Below, one piece after another: positions 15,555 to 24,285 of a stretch of 47,504 nucleotides of DNA. How positions within the stretch are numbered: the stretch's first letter is position 1; each line of letters opens with the position of its first letter. A program made the translations under genes and the position numbers. The notes under the pieces are model-generated. The model searched no databases, was not told the DNA's origin, and worked only from the letters and a program-made list of their open reading frames with translations. Source of the stretch: Clostridiaceae bacterium. Lineage in GTDB: Bacteria; Bacillota; Clostridia; Oscillospirales; Acutalibacteraceae. The stretch lies in assembly GCA_016281115.1 (NCBI GenBank), contig JAEEHZ010000088.1, forward strand, positions 1-47,504. Reading direction: 5' to 3'.

Positions 15555-17078
15555 ATGAGCACTTTAATGAGTATTCCGTATGAGTTAAACTGTATCTCAT
15601 TATATAATGTTAAAGAAATAAACTCATCTTTTGCTTCAGGTACACTTAAAGTAATGTATCTGGGCAATAATCGAAACGGCACTCATTTTTCGAAGCATGC
15701 TGTGCAAAACGCACTTCCATCTTTAAGAAACGTTCCCATTGTTTGCAGGTGGGATAGTGAATCCGAGACAATCGGCGGTCACGACGTGGCTGTTGTTAAA
15801 GACGACGACGGCGGTTTACGGCTTAAAAATTTAACAGATCCTTGCGGCGTCGTACCGGAACACGCGCAATTTATATTTCAAAAGGATTGCGACGATGACG
15901 GAAACGAGCATGAATATCTGATTATCGATGGCGTAATTTTATGGAAAAGACAAGATGTATACAGATATATCGTGAATGATTTAGATGGTAAAGTCAAGCA
16001 CTCTATGGAAATTCATGTGTCGAATAGCAATGATACACCCGATGGGTATCAAGATATAACTGATTTTGAATTTACCGCATTGTGCTTGTTAGGAAACGTT
16101 GAACCGTGTTTCGAGGGCAGCGAGCTTGAATTGTATTCGGCACAAAATTTCAAGCAGAAGATGGAACAAATGATGCTTGAATTGAAGGATAGTTTATCAC
16201 AGGTCAATACCTCTGATGAGGTTGACAATATACACCCACAAAATTACTCGACGGAAGGAGGAAAAGAGGCATTGGAAGAAAAACAAATCTTAAGCGAAGA
16301 CATGTCTGCGGAGACTCAGGCTGAACAAGTCGATAATACAGGCGCAGAAAACGCGTTGATCGAAAAAGAGCCTTCTCAAGAAGATTCCACGCAAGATAAA
16401 TATGAATTAACCAGTAATATTGTGTCTGAGATTTGCAAAGCATTAGGCGAAGTTAAAATTCAAGACGAATACGGCGAATTTCCGCGTTATTGGTATATTG
16501 ATTGCGACATTGAAGCAAAAGAAGTTTATTGCTGGGATTGCCTAGATTCGCTGTTATATGGTTTTTCATATATCCCGAATGGAGACAATATTATTATTGA
16601 CTACGACAGCAAAAAGCGCAAGAAGTATAGTATCGTAGACTTTGACGAAGGAGAACAAATGCCTTTATTGGCATCGGTGTCTAAGTTTATGCAAGAAAAT
16701 CTTTGCAATAATGCTGAGTGGGAAGCAAAATATCAAACAGCCTCCGACAAGATTGAGTCTATGACTGCAGAACTTGGTGAACTGCGTCAGTTTAAGGTCG
16801 ACACCGAAAACGCCGTAATTAAAAATAAAAAGGATGCGATATTTGCTCAGTTCGAAGACTTGACGGGCGTAGAATCGTTTGAATCTCTTCGTGAGAATGC
16901 AGGCGAATATGATATTGAAACGCTTGAAGAAAAGTGTTTCGCTATTCGTGGCAAAAACGGATCATCGATCAAGTTTACTTCGGAAAACAAAGTTCCTAAA
17001 CTTAAAATCGAAGTTACAGAGCAAATCAACGAGCCGTACGGTGGAATTTTTGCTAAATACGGTGTTGATGCAGAATAA
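15555..17078 (+). CDS. Prohead protease fused to scaffold (XkdF-like)
   Basis: A 507-residue protein from the ATG after GGAGGTGAT. Residues 1-195 resemble the XkdF-type phage serine protease: GGHD (candidate histidine), HSMEIHV with S150, then FTALCLLGNVEPCFEG near residue 182. Residues 196-275 are acidic linker. Residues 280-370 form a small extra domain rich in aromatic and acidic residues. Residues 390-507 are helical and probably coiled coil, as in scaffolds. The protease would trim capsid protein and itself during maturation. Gene order (portal, protease-scaffold, decoration, capsid) supports this. An internal binding site near 16255 could give a separate scaffold product. Confidence 0.72.
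   Translation: MSTLMSIPYELNCISLYNVKEINSSFASGTLKVMYLGNNRNGTHFSKHAVQNALPSLRNVPIVCRWDSESETIGGHDVAVVKDDDGGLRLKNLTDPCGVVPEHAQFIFQKDCDDDGNEHEYLIIDGVILWKRQDVYRYIVNDLDGKVKHSMEIHVSNSNDTPDGYQDITDFEFTALCLLGNVEPCFEGSELELYSAQNFKQKMEQMMLELKDSLSQVNTSDEVDNIHPQNYSTEGGKEALEEKQILSEDMSAETQAEQVDNTGAENALIEKEPSQEDSTQDKYELTSNIVSEICKALGEVKIQDEYGEFPRYWYIDCDIEAKEVYCWDCLDSLLYGFSYIPNGDNIIIDYDSKKRKKYSIVDFDEGEQMPLLASVSKFMQENLCNNAEWEAKYQTASDKIESMTAELGELRQFKVDTENAVIKNKKDAIFAQFEDLTGVESFESLRENAGEYDIETLEEKCFAIRGKNGSSIKFTSENKVPKLKIEVTEQINEPYGGIFAKYGVDAE
16255..16274 (+). promoter_or_regulatory. Possible internal ribosome binding site with in-frame TTG
   Basis: AAGGAGG (16255-16261) stands 10 bases before an in-frame TTG (16272-16274) inside the protease-scaffold gene, at the protease-scaffold border. 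Initiation here would make a scaffold of about 268 residues without the protease domain, as lambda makes Nu3 from inside gene C. The GGA codons for Gly-Gly may explain the match by chance. Confidence 0.35.
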
Positions 17079-17115
17079 TTTAAAAATTACAACCCAATAT
17101 ATTGGAACACATTTT

Positions 17116-17134
17116 CCGTCGAATATATCGACGG
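17116..17134 (+). terminator. Hairpin upstream of the decoration-like gene
   Basis: CCGTCGA-ATATA-TCGACGG is a perfect 7-bp stem followed by CATTTTATTA. It separates the protease-scaffold from the abundant head proteins. It may be a weak terminator, a 5' stabiliser or a processing site. Confidence 0.45.
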
Positions 17135-17170
17135 CATTTTATTATGTAAATTTATAAGGAGGATTAAACT

Positions 17171-17710
17171 ATGCATGGTGTTGTTCGCACTGATAATTTG
17201 TGGGGCACAGATGTTAGAGCTGGGCTCGTTTCGATTAAATACATTGTAACGACTGGTTCGGGCACAACGGAAAGCCCTTATGTAAAAACTGAAACCGCTA
17301 TAGACAACGGTAATGTTTTAAAGGTTGGCGATCGTATAGTAGGCGAATACGAAGTTTATGAAGGTGTTACGCCCGCGGCTAACGACGCGCTTACCGATAT
17401 CGTTCTTATCGCAACTCCCGAGGTAATGTACGATGAACGTAAACGCAATCTTGATGAATATGAAAACGTAGCAGGCAAAATTTGTCGTGGCTATCGTCTT
17501 CACACCGGAGACGTTTTCTCCGTTACCAAGGACGCGCTTGATGGCGTAGATTCGCCTGCAGTTGGTGATATTGTAGAACTGAAAGCCGGCACGAAACTTA
17601 ACGTTGTTGCCAATGCTTCCGGAGCTACTTCCGGCTCAACTGTTGTTGGTAAGATTACCGACAAAAACGTTGTTGGCAGATATACATACTACGCTATTCT
17701 CGTAGATTAA
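17171..17710 (+). CDS. Head decoration or stabilisation protein
   Basis: A 179-residue beta-rich protein with a strong AAGGAGG site. It contains a glycine/threonine-rich start and a C-terminal region typical of small beta-barrel capsid proteins (VGDIVELKAG, then VVGKI). It sits between the protease-scaffold and the major capsid protein, where decoration proteins are usually encoded. Function is inferred from position and size; I cannot name the family. Confidence 0.6.
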   Translation: MHGVVRTDNLWGTDVRAGLVSIKYIVTTGSGTTESPYVKTETAIDNGNVLKVGDRIVGEYEVYEGVTPAANDALTDIVLIATPEVMYDERKRNLDEYENVAGKICRGYRLHTGDVFSVTKDALDGVDSPAVGDIVELKAGTKLNVVANASGATSGSTVVGKITDKNVVGRYTYYAILVD

Positions 17711-17733
17711 TTCTTAAGGAGGAGGATATTACA

Positions 17734-18750
17734 ATGGCTGAAATGAAAGATATTGTTAAACTCGCTGTTGATACATATAAGGGCACTGTTGAAAAGTATT
17801 CCGAGTCTCAGGCTCAGGATGTTTTGCGTCAGGCTCTTATCGAAGTAAATAACGGCAAGACTACATTAGACTATAAAGATATTCGTGATGGAAAATGCAA
17901 CGGCCTGTTTTCTCTTATCGAAGAAATACTCAGCAACACGATCATTGAAGGTCTTCAGGGCGATGAATATTTTAATGCCCTCGTTGACTTCCGTAATGTT
18001 GCAGAGGGAGATCAGAACGTATTCGTAGTTGAGGACAGCAATCTGTTTGTTGTTGCTGACGCTGCAGATGGTACTCAGGGCATCCGTCGCCAGAGACTTG
18101 GCGGTGCTACCGAAGCCGCAATTCCCACGTCTTTAAAGCTCGTAAGAATTTACGAAGAACTTAACAGAGTTCTCTCCGGACGCGTTGACTTCAACCAGTT
18201 TATAGACAAAGTTGCTGATTCGTTCCGTCAGAGAATGCTCAATGATATCTACGCTCTTTGGAGCGGCGCTACCGCTGCGCAGCTCGGAGGCGTTGCTTTC
18301 TTCCCCACCGCAGGCGCTTATGATGAAGATGATCTTTTAGAGGTTATTTCTCATGTTGAAGCTGCTGCAGGCGGCAAGCCCGCTACAATCATAGGAACAA
18401 AGAAGGGACTTCGCAACCTGAAAGAATCCATCCAGAGCGATGGCGCAAAAGATGAACTTCATAACTATGGCTACTATGGCAAGTTCTACGGTACGCCTTG
18501 CGTTGCGACACCTCAGCGCCACAAGATTGGCACTACGGAATTTGTTCTCGATGATGATGTTCTGACGATCATCGCTGGTGATGACAAGCCCCTTAAGGTG
18601 GTATATGAAGGCGATCCGATTGTTCTTATGGGAGATCCTATGTCCAACGCTGACTTCACGCAGGAATATCTGTATGGTGAAAAGTACGGTATGGGTATAG
18701 TTCTTGCAGGCAAGAACTCCGGCATCGGACGTTACGAAATAGTATCGTAA
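17734..18750 (+). CDS. Major capsid protein
   Basis: A 338-residue protein behind AAGGAGGAGG, 23 bases after the decoration-like gene. The sequence suits an HK97 fold: a helical N-terminal arm, then an E-loop-like beta region (NVFVVEDSNLFVVADA), a spine helix (residues 140-175) and a beta-rich A-domain end (VVYEGDPIVLMGDPMSNADF). It is well expressed by codon choice and followed by a strong GC hairpin, both usual for capsid genes. No extended delta domain is obvious, so the separate scaffold is needed. Confidence 0.82.
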   Translation: MAEMKDIVKLAVDTYKGTVEKYSESQAQDVLRQALIEVNNGKTTLDYKDIRDGKCNGLFSLIEEILSNTIIEGLQGDEYFNALVDFRNVAEGDQNVFVVEDSNLFVVADAADGTQGIRRQRLGGATEAAIPTSLKLVRIYEELNRVLSGRVDFNQFIDKVADSFRQRMLNDIYALWSGATAAQLGGVAFFPTAGAYDEDDLLEVISHVEAAAGGKPATIIGTKKGLRNLKESIQSDGAKDELHNYGYYGKFYGTPCVATPQRHKIGTTEFVLDDDVLTIIAGDDKPLKVVYEGDPIVLMGDPMSNADFTQEYLYGEKYGMGIVLAGKNSGIGRYEIVS

Positions 18751-18771
18751 CCCTATTTTTTAAAACATACG

Positions 18772-18794
18772 CCCGGGGCTCTATAAGCCCCGGG
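18772..18794 (+). terminator. Strong GC hairpin after the capsid gene
   Basis: CCCGGGGCT (18772-18780) pairs perfectly with AGCCCCGGG (18786-18794) across CTATA. It is followed by TGTTGAATG rather than a U-tract. It probably lowers or processes the transcript after the capsid gene, giving more capsid than downstream product. Confidence 0.6.
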
Positions 18795-18817
18795 TGTTGA
18801 ATGAAAGGAAGTATTAT

Positions 18818-19366
18818 ATGGCTAACACAAATACAAGAGCAAAGAGGCAGACAACTACCGCCAAATCCGTTAAAGCACCTGAAAAAGTTTTGGAAAAAGT
18901 GGAAACGCAACCCGTGGTTGTGAAGGATGTTGATCCAGAACAGTATGTTATTGTGCGCAACGGTTTTCACGGCAAACTTATTTATAAAAGTTCTCGTACG
19001 GGAGAAAAGTTCACATGGGACAAATACGGCGATGAACAAGAAATGCAGCTTAGAGAGCTGCGTAATGCGAAAAATACATCAAAGAAGTTTTTTATAAACA
19101 ACTGGTTTATGTTCGATGAAACGTGGATTATCAGCTATCTCGGCGTAGGTCAGTTTTATAAGAATTCAATTAATATTGAACATTTTGATGATTTATTTAA
19201 GAAGCCCGATAACGAACTTAAGAAAATTATTAAAGACATGTCTGCCGGACAAAAAAAGTCTGTCATATACAGAGCAGTGGAAATGATTGCTTCTGGCGAA
19301 ATCGATTCGCGTAAGACTATTTCAACTCTCGAGGAAGCTCTTGGAATTGACCTGATTGAAAAATAA
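18818..19366 (+). CDS. Putative head or neck protein after the capsid
   Basis: About 182 residues from the ATG after AAAGGAAG; the frame opens earlier at a GTG at 18794, the last base of the hairpin. The first 45 residues are basic and disordered (TNTRAKRQTTTAKSVKAPEK). The rest is compact: KLIYKSSRTGEKFTWDKYGD, then a helical end. I do not recognise the family; it may bind the capsid or the neck. Confidence 0.55.
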   Translation: MANTNTRAKRQTTTAKSVKAPEKVLEKVETQPVVVKDVDPEQYVIVRNGFHGKLIYKSSRTGEKFTWDKYGDEQEMQLRELRNAKNTSKKFFINNWFMFDETWIISYLGVGQFYKNSINIEHFDDLFKKPDNELKKIIKDMSAGQKKSVIYRAVEMIASGEIDSRKTISTLEEALGIDLIEK

Positions 19367-19378
19367 GGGGGTTAATTT

Positions 19379-19828
19379 ATGAGCGTCTCCTATGATGTGT
19401 TTACACGTGAGTTTTTAAATAAAATCACAGAGTTCGAATTTTTAAAACTTGTAGAGGCAAACAGAACTGAAGTCATTGACAGTTATCTTAAACGCGCTGT
19501 TAGTAAGTTCAGAAAAAATTGCAAATACAATCTCACAAGCGCAGCAGACGATAATTTACGTCAATTTAATATTGACATCAACAACGACGATATTAACGAG
19601 CTTGTTGATATTCTTTCTGAAGGCATGGTGGTGGAGTGGCTTAAGCCGTACGTATATCGTCAGGAATTGCTCGAAAACGTAATCAACACCAGAGACTATC
19701 AGACATACTCTCCCGCTGAGTTGCTTATGCGTGTCGGGAACGCATACGCAAAATCTCAAAAGGATTTCACGCAAATGATTCGTGAGTATAGTTATAATCA
19801 CGGAGATTTGTCGGATTTACATTTATGA
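19379..19828 (+). CDS. Head-tail connector-like protein
   Basis: A 149-residue, mostly helical protein behind AAGGGGG, overlapping the next gene by four bases. A helical protein of this size just after the capsid module suits the gp6/gp15-type head-tail adaptor. The sequence gives no diagnostic motif, so this is by position. Confidence 0.5.
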   Translation: MSVSYDVFTREFLNKITEFEFLKLVEANRTEVIDSYLKRAVSKFRKNCKYNLTSAADDNLRQFNIDINNDDINELVDILSEGMVVEWLKPYVYRQELLENVINTRDYQTYSPAELLMRVGNAYAKSQKDFTQMIREYSYNHGDLSDLHL

Positions 19829-20163
19829 TAATTGAAACTTCAACGGGAACTCCCGTAAATTCAGAGCTGCTTTATAACTACTTTAAAGCGCTTGTTAATC
19901 GTTTCTTTAAAATTCTCCCGATACGAGAAACGGAAGACACTTCTTTGACTGTATATATGCAAGGTTTGCAACGCGAGTTACTTGGGTGTAAAGAATTAAT
20001 CCCAGAACTTCGCACAGACGCTGTATATCTATCGCTTCTCGGAATATTACAGTACTTAATTGACAACCCGGAATGTACAGTGCGCGAGGTGAGACGCGAG
20101 GTATTCTCGGCGATCAGTCTTTGCAACAAACTAAAATCGGTTTATGCTGAGAGGGGGTTGTAA
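19825..20163 (+). CDS. Small helical structural protein
   Basis: A 112-residue helical protein whose ATG overlaps the previous stop. The stretch VYLSLLGILQYLIDN is hydrophobic but too short and mixed to be a clear membrane segment. Its place in the neck cluster suggests a head-completion or connector role. I cannot name a family. Confidence 0.5.
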   Translation: MIIETSTGTPVNSELLYNYFKALVNRFFKILPIRETEDTSLTVYMQGLQRELLGCKELIPELRTDAVYLSLLGILQYLIDNPECTVREVRREVFSAISLCNKLKSVYAERGL

Positions 20164-20164
20164 A

Positions 20165-21013
20165 GTGGGCGCATGGGATGTTTACCAAGACAGAATAGAA
20201 AGCCGCGGATCAACTAAACGCGGTGCCGCGCTACAACGCGAGAAAAGGCAGCTTTTGACCAAGCTTCCTGACAACTTATCCTATCAAACAGTTACCATAT
20301 TTAATTCGGAATACGGATATAATATCGAGTCACAGGAAATGGCAAGTAAGGCTGTAAGTAAAGAAGTGGTGATTATTAACTCGGATAACCTGAACGAAAA
20401 ATACATATACTCCATGCCCGACGACGACATCGGACACGGTGATCTCGTATGCTGGATGGGAAACCATTGGCTTGTTACCGAACGAGACGCAAATACGACG
20501 GCTTATACACGTGCTAAAATGATCCAGTGTAATTATCTGCTTAAGTGGGTGTCGGATAATAACACGATTTGCGAACAGTGGTGTATGATCGAAGACGGAA
20601 CTAAATATTTAACAGGTGAATACGAGGATAGGAATTTTGTTGTAGTAAGAGGTGATTCGCGTATTGCCATGACAATTGCCCGCAATAATATGACAGTAAA
20701 GTTTGGGCGCGAAAATCGTTTTCTTATAGACGATCCAGAGTCTTCTCTTATGCTAGCATACACACTTTCCAAACCATTTAAACTTGGCAGCACATACAAC
20801 AATAAAGGTGTTTACAAATTTGTTTTACAAGAAGTAAACACTACCGATGACGATAATCAACAATTATGTATTGCTGATTATTATAAACACTTCCCGAAAC
20901 AGACTTCTCAAGCGTCGTCAGGTCAAGATACCAGTCAGACAAGTCAGGGAAATGATTCAACAACTACCATCGACAGCTCAAGTTCAAATACAGGAAGGAA
21001 GGTGTGGTTGTAA
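20165..21013 (+). CDS. Putative neck or head-closure protein
   Basis: About 282 residues from a GTG 7 bases after GAGAGGGGG. The ATG at 20144 is also in frame but lies inside the previous gene and lacks a site. Residues 60-230 are beta-rich with DDDIGHGDLVCWMGNHWLV, a pattern seen in head-closure proteins. The last 40 residues are a Ser/Thr/Gln-rich tail. The next gene starts directly after its stop. Confidence 0.5.
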   Translation: MGAWDVYQDRIESRGSTKRGAALQREKRQLLTKLPDNLSYQTVTIFNSEYGYNIESQEMASKAVSKEVVIINSDNLNEKYIYSMPDDDIGHGDLVCWMGNHWLVTERDANTTAYTRAKMIQCNYLLKWVSDNNTICEQWCMIEDGTKYLTGEYEDRNFVVVRGDSRIAMTIARNNMTVKFGRENRFLIDDPESSLMLAYTLSKPFKLGSTYNNKGVYKFVLQEVNTTDDDNQQLCIADYYKHFPKQTSQASSGQDTSQTSQGNDSTTTIDSSSSNTGRKVWL

Positions 21014-21511
21014 TTGAATCTCCAAGAGTTTTTTGATTACAAGAATCAACTTATGGGTGATTTACTGACAAATGATAATATAGTGGCACTTTTAGACGAT
21101 TCGCTTGATGTGCAACACGCAGATTCGTTGGCATATTCTCAGGTATTTCCATATGAATATATACCCGAAACTGTTCAGGAAGGAAGAACATTTATTTGTT
21201 TTGACGTTGATGTACAAGAGTCAGTAAATAAAACATATCTTTTGCCCACACTTTTTGTATGGGTATTTACACATAAAAGTAAGCTTCGTCTTTCCGAGGG
21301 TGGTGTAAGGACGGACAAGTTATGCTCAGAAATATGTCAAGCGATTAATGGAAGCAGAAATTACGGCTTGGGAGAATTAAATCTTTACTCGGTTAAACGT
21401 TTTGCGCCAATGACCGATTATCAAGGTAAGGTTTTAGTATTTCATGCCAAGGATTTTAATAGACAATATGATCCTACTAAACCAATTCCATCTAATCGTA
21501 AACAAGGCTAA
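21014..21511 (+). CDS. Tail completion or terminator-like protein
   Basis: A 165-residue protein with a TTG start just after the preceding TAA. It has an alpha-beta pattern (helix, strand FDVDVQE, strand TLFVWVFTHKSK, helix TDKLCSEICQAI) typical of tail terminators and minor tail completion proteins. It lies right before the tail tube cluster, as those genes do. Family not proven. Confidence 0.5.
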   Translation: MNLQEFFDYKNQLMGDLLTNDNIVALLDDSLDVQHADSLAYSQVFPYEYIPETVQEGRTFICFDVDVQESVNKTYLLPTLFVWVFTHKSKLRLSEGGVRTDKLCSEICQAINGSRNYGLGELNLYSVKRFAPMTDYQGKVLVFHAKDFNRQYDPTKPIPSNRKQG

Positions 21512-22224
21512 TGTCTACAATAAATTTGCTTTACGCAAAACAATATGCAATTAATAACTCTATACGCATTGTGATTCCAACCGTGGGACAAATACTTGGC
21601 AACGAGGATGCTTATTACAGTCTCGTTTCTATCTTTACCGCAATGCCTATTGATTTAATGTGTCAGCTCGATGACGTTGGGATTGACTTTACGTCAATCA
21701 ATGAGTATGAACTTTTTTTACTTATGTTTGAGGGTTTAAAGTCTCAAGACACCAGCTTAATATTTGATAATTTAGATTTATCAAAGTTCAAGGTAGTTGT
21801 TAATGGACAGAACGGGTCTATTGTGTTATTTGACTCGGAACACAATATTATCATCGATCGCGCAATTTACAATCAGATTGCATCTGTGCTGCGTAGGATT
21901 CACCACCTCGAGAAGAATAATCGCAAACCCGCTAATAATGAGGCAAGAGATTACATGTTAAAACGTGCGCGTGAAAAGATGCGGCGTAAAAATCGCAAAG
22001 AAGAATCATATCTTGAGTCGCTTATAATTGCTATGGTTAATACCGAGCAATATAAATATAATTTTGAGGGAACGAAAAATCTCACTATTTATCAGTTTAA
22101 CGAGAGTGTTAAACAAGTTGTAAAGAAAGTCGATTACGACAAAAGAATGATAGGTGTCTATGCGGGCACCGTCAATATTAAAGAATTAAGTCAAGACGAT
22201 TTGAATTGGCTTATTCACAAATAA
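21511..22224 (+). CDS. Unknown protein upstream of the major tail gene
   Basis: A 237-residue protein whose ATG shares one base with the preceding stop. The C-terminal half is basic, with a dense KRAREKMRRKNRK stretch (residues 150-168) that could bind nucleic acid or scaffold the tail. No family recognised. The tight coupling on both sides shows that it belongs to the structural operon. Confidence 0.55.
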   Translation: MSTINLLYAKQYAINNSIRIVIPTVGQILGNEDAYYSLVSIFTAMPIDLMCQLDDVGIDFTSINEYELFLLMFEGLKSQDTSLIFDNLDLSKFKVVVNGQNGSIVLFDSEHNIIIDRAIYNQIASVLRRIHHLEKNNRKPANNEARDYMLKRAREKMRRKNRKEESYLESLIIAMVNTEQYKYNFEGTKNLTIYQFNESVKQVVKKVDYDKRMIGVYAGTVNIKELSQDDLNWLIHK

Positions 22225-22245
22225 TTATTAGGAGGATAAGTGTAT

Positions 22246-23289
22246 ATGAAAGATATTACTATTACCAGTCTTGAAACAATTACCGCGTTTGACATCACGT
22301 CTGGTCAATACCTTTTTACGCTCGATGAACTTCAGAACGCATCTGTCGCTCAGGCACAGGAAGCGACTGAAATTACCGGTAAAGCCGGACGTAAGCTTAA
22401 TACGCTGAAGCGTAATAAAGCGGTTACGATCAGCGGCGCGAACGGACTTGTTTCGGGCGGGCTTATGGAAATGCAGACGGGCTCTAATTTTGAGAACAAG
22501 GCTACCAACGTTATGTGGACTGATTATATTACTGTGGCGGACGGGGGCACGTTTACAACGTATAAGGCTATAGGCACGACGGGCGCAGAAATTATCGGCC
22601 TCTATATTAGAAATGCCGATGGAACACTTGGCACGAAACTTGAACAGGCATCGTCCGCTTCTTCAGGATATTTTGCATACAACCCCAGCACTCGCGCTCT
22701 GACGCTCCATTCTGACATTACTGCAGGAACAGAGCTTGTTGCTTATTATGAAAGAAGAATAACCGCAGACGTTCTCAGCAATCAGAGCGATGTTTATTCG
22801 AATAAGTGCATGCTTTATATCGATGCTCTCGGCGAAGATAAATGCGCTAATATTTACCGCGTACAGTTCTTTATTCCGAAAGCTGATTTTAACGGCGAAT
22901 TTACGTTTGAAATGGGAGACAACCAAACTGTTCATAATTTTGAAGCAGAAGCTCTCGCAGGTGCATGTGGTGCAGGTGGCACGCTCTGGACATACACTGT
23001 TTTCGGCGAAGACGCGTCTGACGTCGCATCCAAGAAATTAACAGGTATCGCAGTAACAACAGCTCCGACAACGACATCTTACACGGTTAATAACGTTTTT
23101 GATCCTACAGGAATGGTTGTACAAGCTTCGTATGAAGATGGTAGCACGAAACCCCTCTTTACAGGTTCGTATACATATTCACCCGCAGGTACTCTTGCAT
23201 CAACCAGTATTACCGCGATAACCATCAGCTACACAGAGGGCGGCATAACCAAGACAGCTACTCAGGCTATCACGGTTACCGGTGCATAA
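22246..23289 (+). CDS. Major tail protein with C-terminal Ig-like (Big_3-type) domain
   Basis: About 347 residues, with AGGAGG 10 bases before the ATG; a GTG two codons earlier is the alternative. Residues 1-255 are beta-rich, as expected for a tail tube subunit. Residues 264-346 match the group 3 bacterial Ig-like pattern: LTGIAV, SYTVNNVFDPTGMVV, ATASYEDGS-like segment, then ITISYTEGG. Such domains decorate the outside of tail tubes and bind carbohydrates weakly. Placement before the chaperone and tape measure supports the tube role. Confidence 0.78.
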   Translation: MKDITITSLETITAFDITSGQYLFTLDELQNASVAQAQEATEITGKAGRKLNTLKRNKAVTISGANGLVSGGLMEMQTGSNFENKATNVMWTDYITVADGGTFTTYKAIGTTGAEIIGLYIRNADGTLGTKLEQASSASSGYFAYNPSTRALTLHSDITAGTELVAYYERRITADVLSNQSDVYSNKCMLYIDALGEDKCANIYRVQFFIPKADFNGEFTFEMGDNQTVHNFEAEALAGACGAGGTLWTYTVFGEDASDVASKKLTGIAVTTAPTTTSYTVNNVFDPTGMVVQASYEDGSTKPLFTGSYTYSPAGTLASTSITAITISYTEGGITKTATQAITVTGA

Positions 23290-23290
23290 T

Positions 23291-23632
23291 ATGTCAACCG
23301 TACTTAAAAAATGTAAAGTTTGCGGAGCAGAATATCCGTATTGTAAAACCATCGTAAAAGACGGTGTATTTCGTTATCAAGACGTAGCTTGCTGTCCTGA
23401 ACACGGCAGTATCTATCTTGCACAAATTCTTGAGTCGAGGGGCGATGCATCTGCTGTTGACGCTGTTGATCAAAATATTGATCAACCCACGAAACAGGAT
23501 GCGTTTATTAATTATTCGCCCGCCGATGTTTCTTCCATCACCAGTGATACAGATGATGAGGAAGATGATATCTTTGAAGACGACGATGAAGATTTTGACG
23601 AAGATGATTATGAAGAAGACGTTGATTTTTAA
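23291..23632 (+). CDS. Zn-binding N-terminus with polyacidic tail
   Basis: About 113 residues. CKVCG, then a cysteine, CCPEHG and H form a plausible zinc site in residues 8-40. Residues 80-113 are nearly all Asp and Glu. The ATG lies directly after the tail protein stop. An acidic tail could mimic DNA or act as a chaperone. Family not recognised. Confidence 0.6.
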   Translation: MSTVLKKCKVCGAEYPYCKTIVKDGVFRYQDVACCPEHGSIYLAQILESRGDASAVDAVDQNIDQPTKQDAFINYSPADVSSITSDTDDEEDDIFEDDDEDFDEDDYEEDVDF

Positions 23633-23643
23633 GTAATAATTTA

Positions 23644-23674
23644 AATAGGCTGCATCTCAAAGATGCAGCCTATT
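23644..23674 (+). terminator. Perfect 14-bp hairpin before the RusA-like gene
   Basis: AATAGGCTGCATCT pairs with AGATGCAGCCTATT across CAA. The sequence after it, CTTCATAC, has no U-tract. The only upstream ATG of the next open frame (23663) lies inside the 3' arm, so it is not the natural start. Confidence 0.65.
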
Positions 23675-23695
23675 CTTCATACAGAGGTGATTCAA

Positions 23696-24256
23696 ATAGA
23701 ATTATATTTAACGAGTGAGATTCCCCCTTCTGTTAACCACTATATGAGTTATCGCGTGATAATGAAGCACGGTAAACCGCTTGCGATGTCATATAAAACT
23801 CAGGAGGCGGTAAAATACAGAGAGATGTTCGCTGAATACGTACGAGACGAATGCAAGAAACAAAATTGGGATTTGATACCCGATAAGCAGCAACATTTTT
23901 ATGTAGACAGTTATTTTTATTTTGATAAGACGAGCCGCGATTGCAATAATTATTTTAAAGTTATGCTTGACGCTATAACGGATACGCAATTGATATGGCT
24001 AGATGATAATGTGGTTTGCGAAAGAGTACAACGAATATTATATGATACAGAAAATCCGCGCATAGAGTTGAAAATTCATCCCGTGGATTACATAGGCGTT
24101 TTTGATGACGCGCCACAGATGGAGACCTTTGTTTCCAAATGCATCGGGTGTACTCGATATAATCGTAATTGTTCTATTTTAAAGAATGCAAAGCAAGGAA
24201 AAATTCAACAAGAAGTAATAGACGGTGTTTGTGTGGCAAGAAAACCTAAACGCTAG
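23696..24256 (+). CDS. RusA-like Holliday junction resolvase
   Basis: About 186 residues. EIPPSVNHYMSYR is the RusA-family start pattern, and residues 65-110 hold the conserved acidic cluster FYFDKTSRDCNNYFKVMLDAI with IWLDDNVV. The family cuts four-way junctions with acidic residues. The C-terminus adds a cysteine cluster (CIGCTRYNRNC) that may bind zinc. The start is unusual: a perfect GAGGTGA is followed after 5 bases by ATA. The frame runs back to an ATG inside the hairpin at 23663 and a GTG at 23687, neither with a binding site. A recombination gene among tail genes may serve DNA debranching before packaging. Confidence 0.75.
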   Translation: MELYLTSEIPPSVNHYMSYRVIMKHGKPLAMSYKTQEAVKYREMFAEYVRDECKKQNWDLIPDKQQHFYVDSYFYFDKTSRDCNNYFKVMLDAITDTQLIWLDDNVVCERVQRILYDTENPRIELKIHPVDYIGVFDDAPQMETFVSKCIGCTRYNRNCSILKNAKQGKIQQEVIDGVCVARKPKR

Positions 24257-24285
24257 TTTAACGAATTAAAAGGAGGATTTATATT

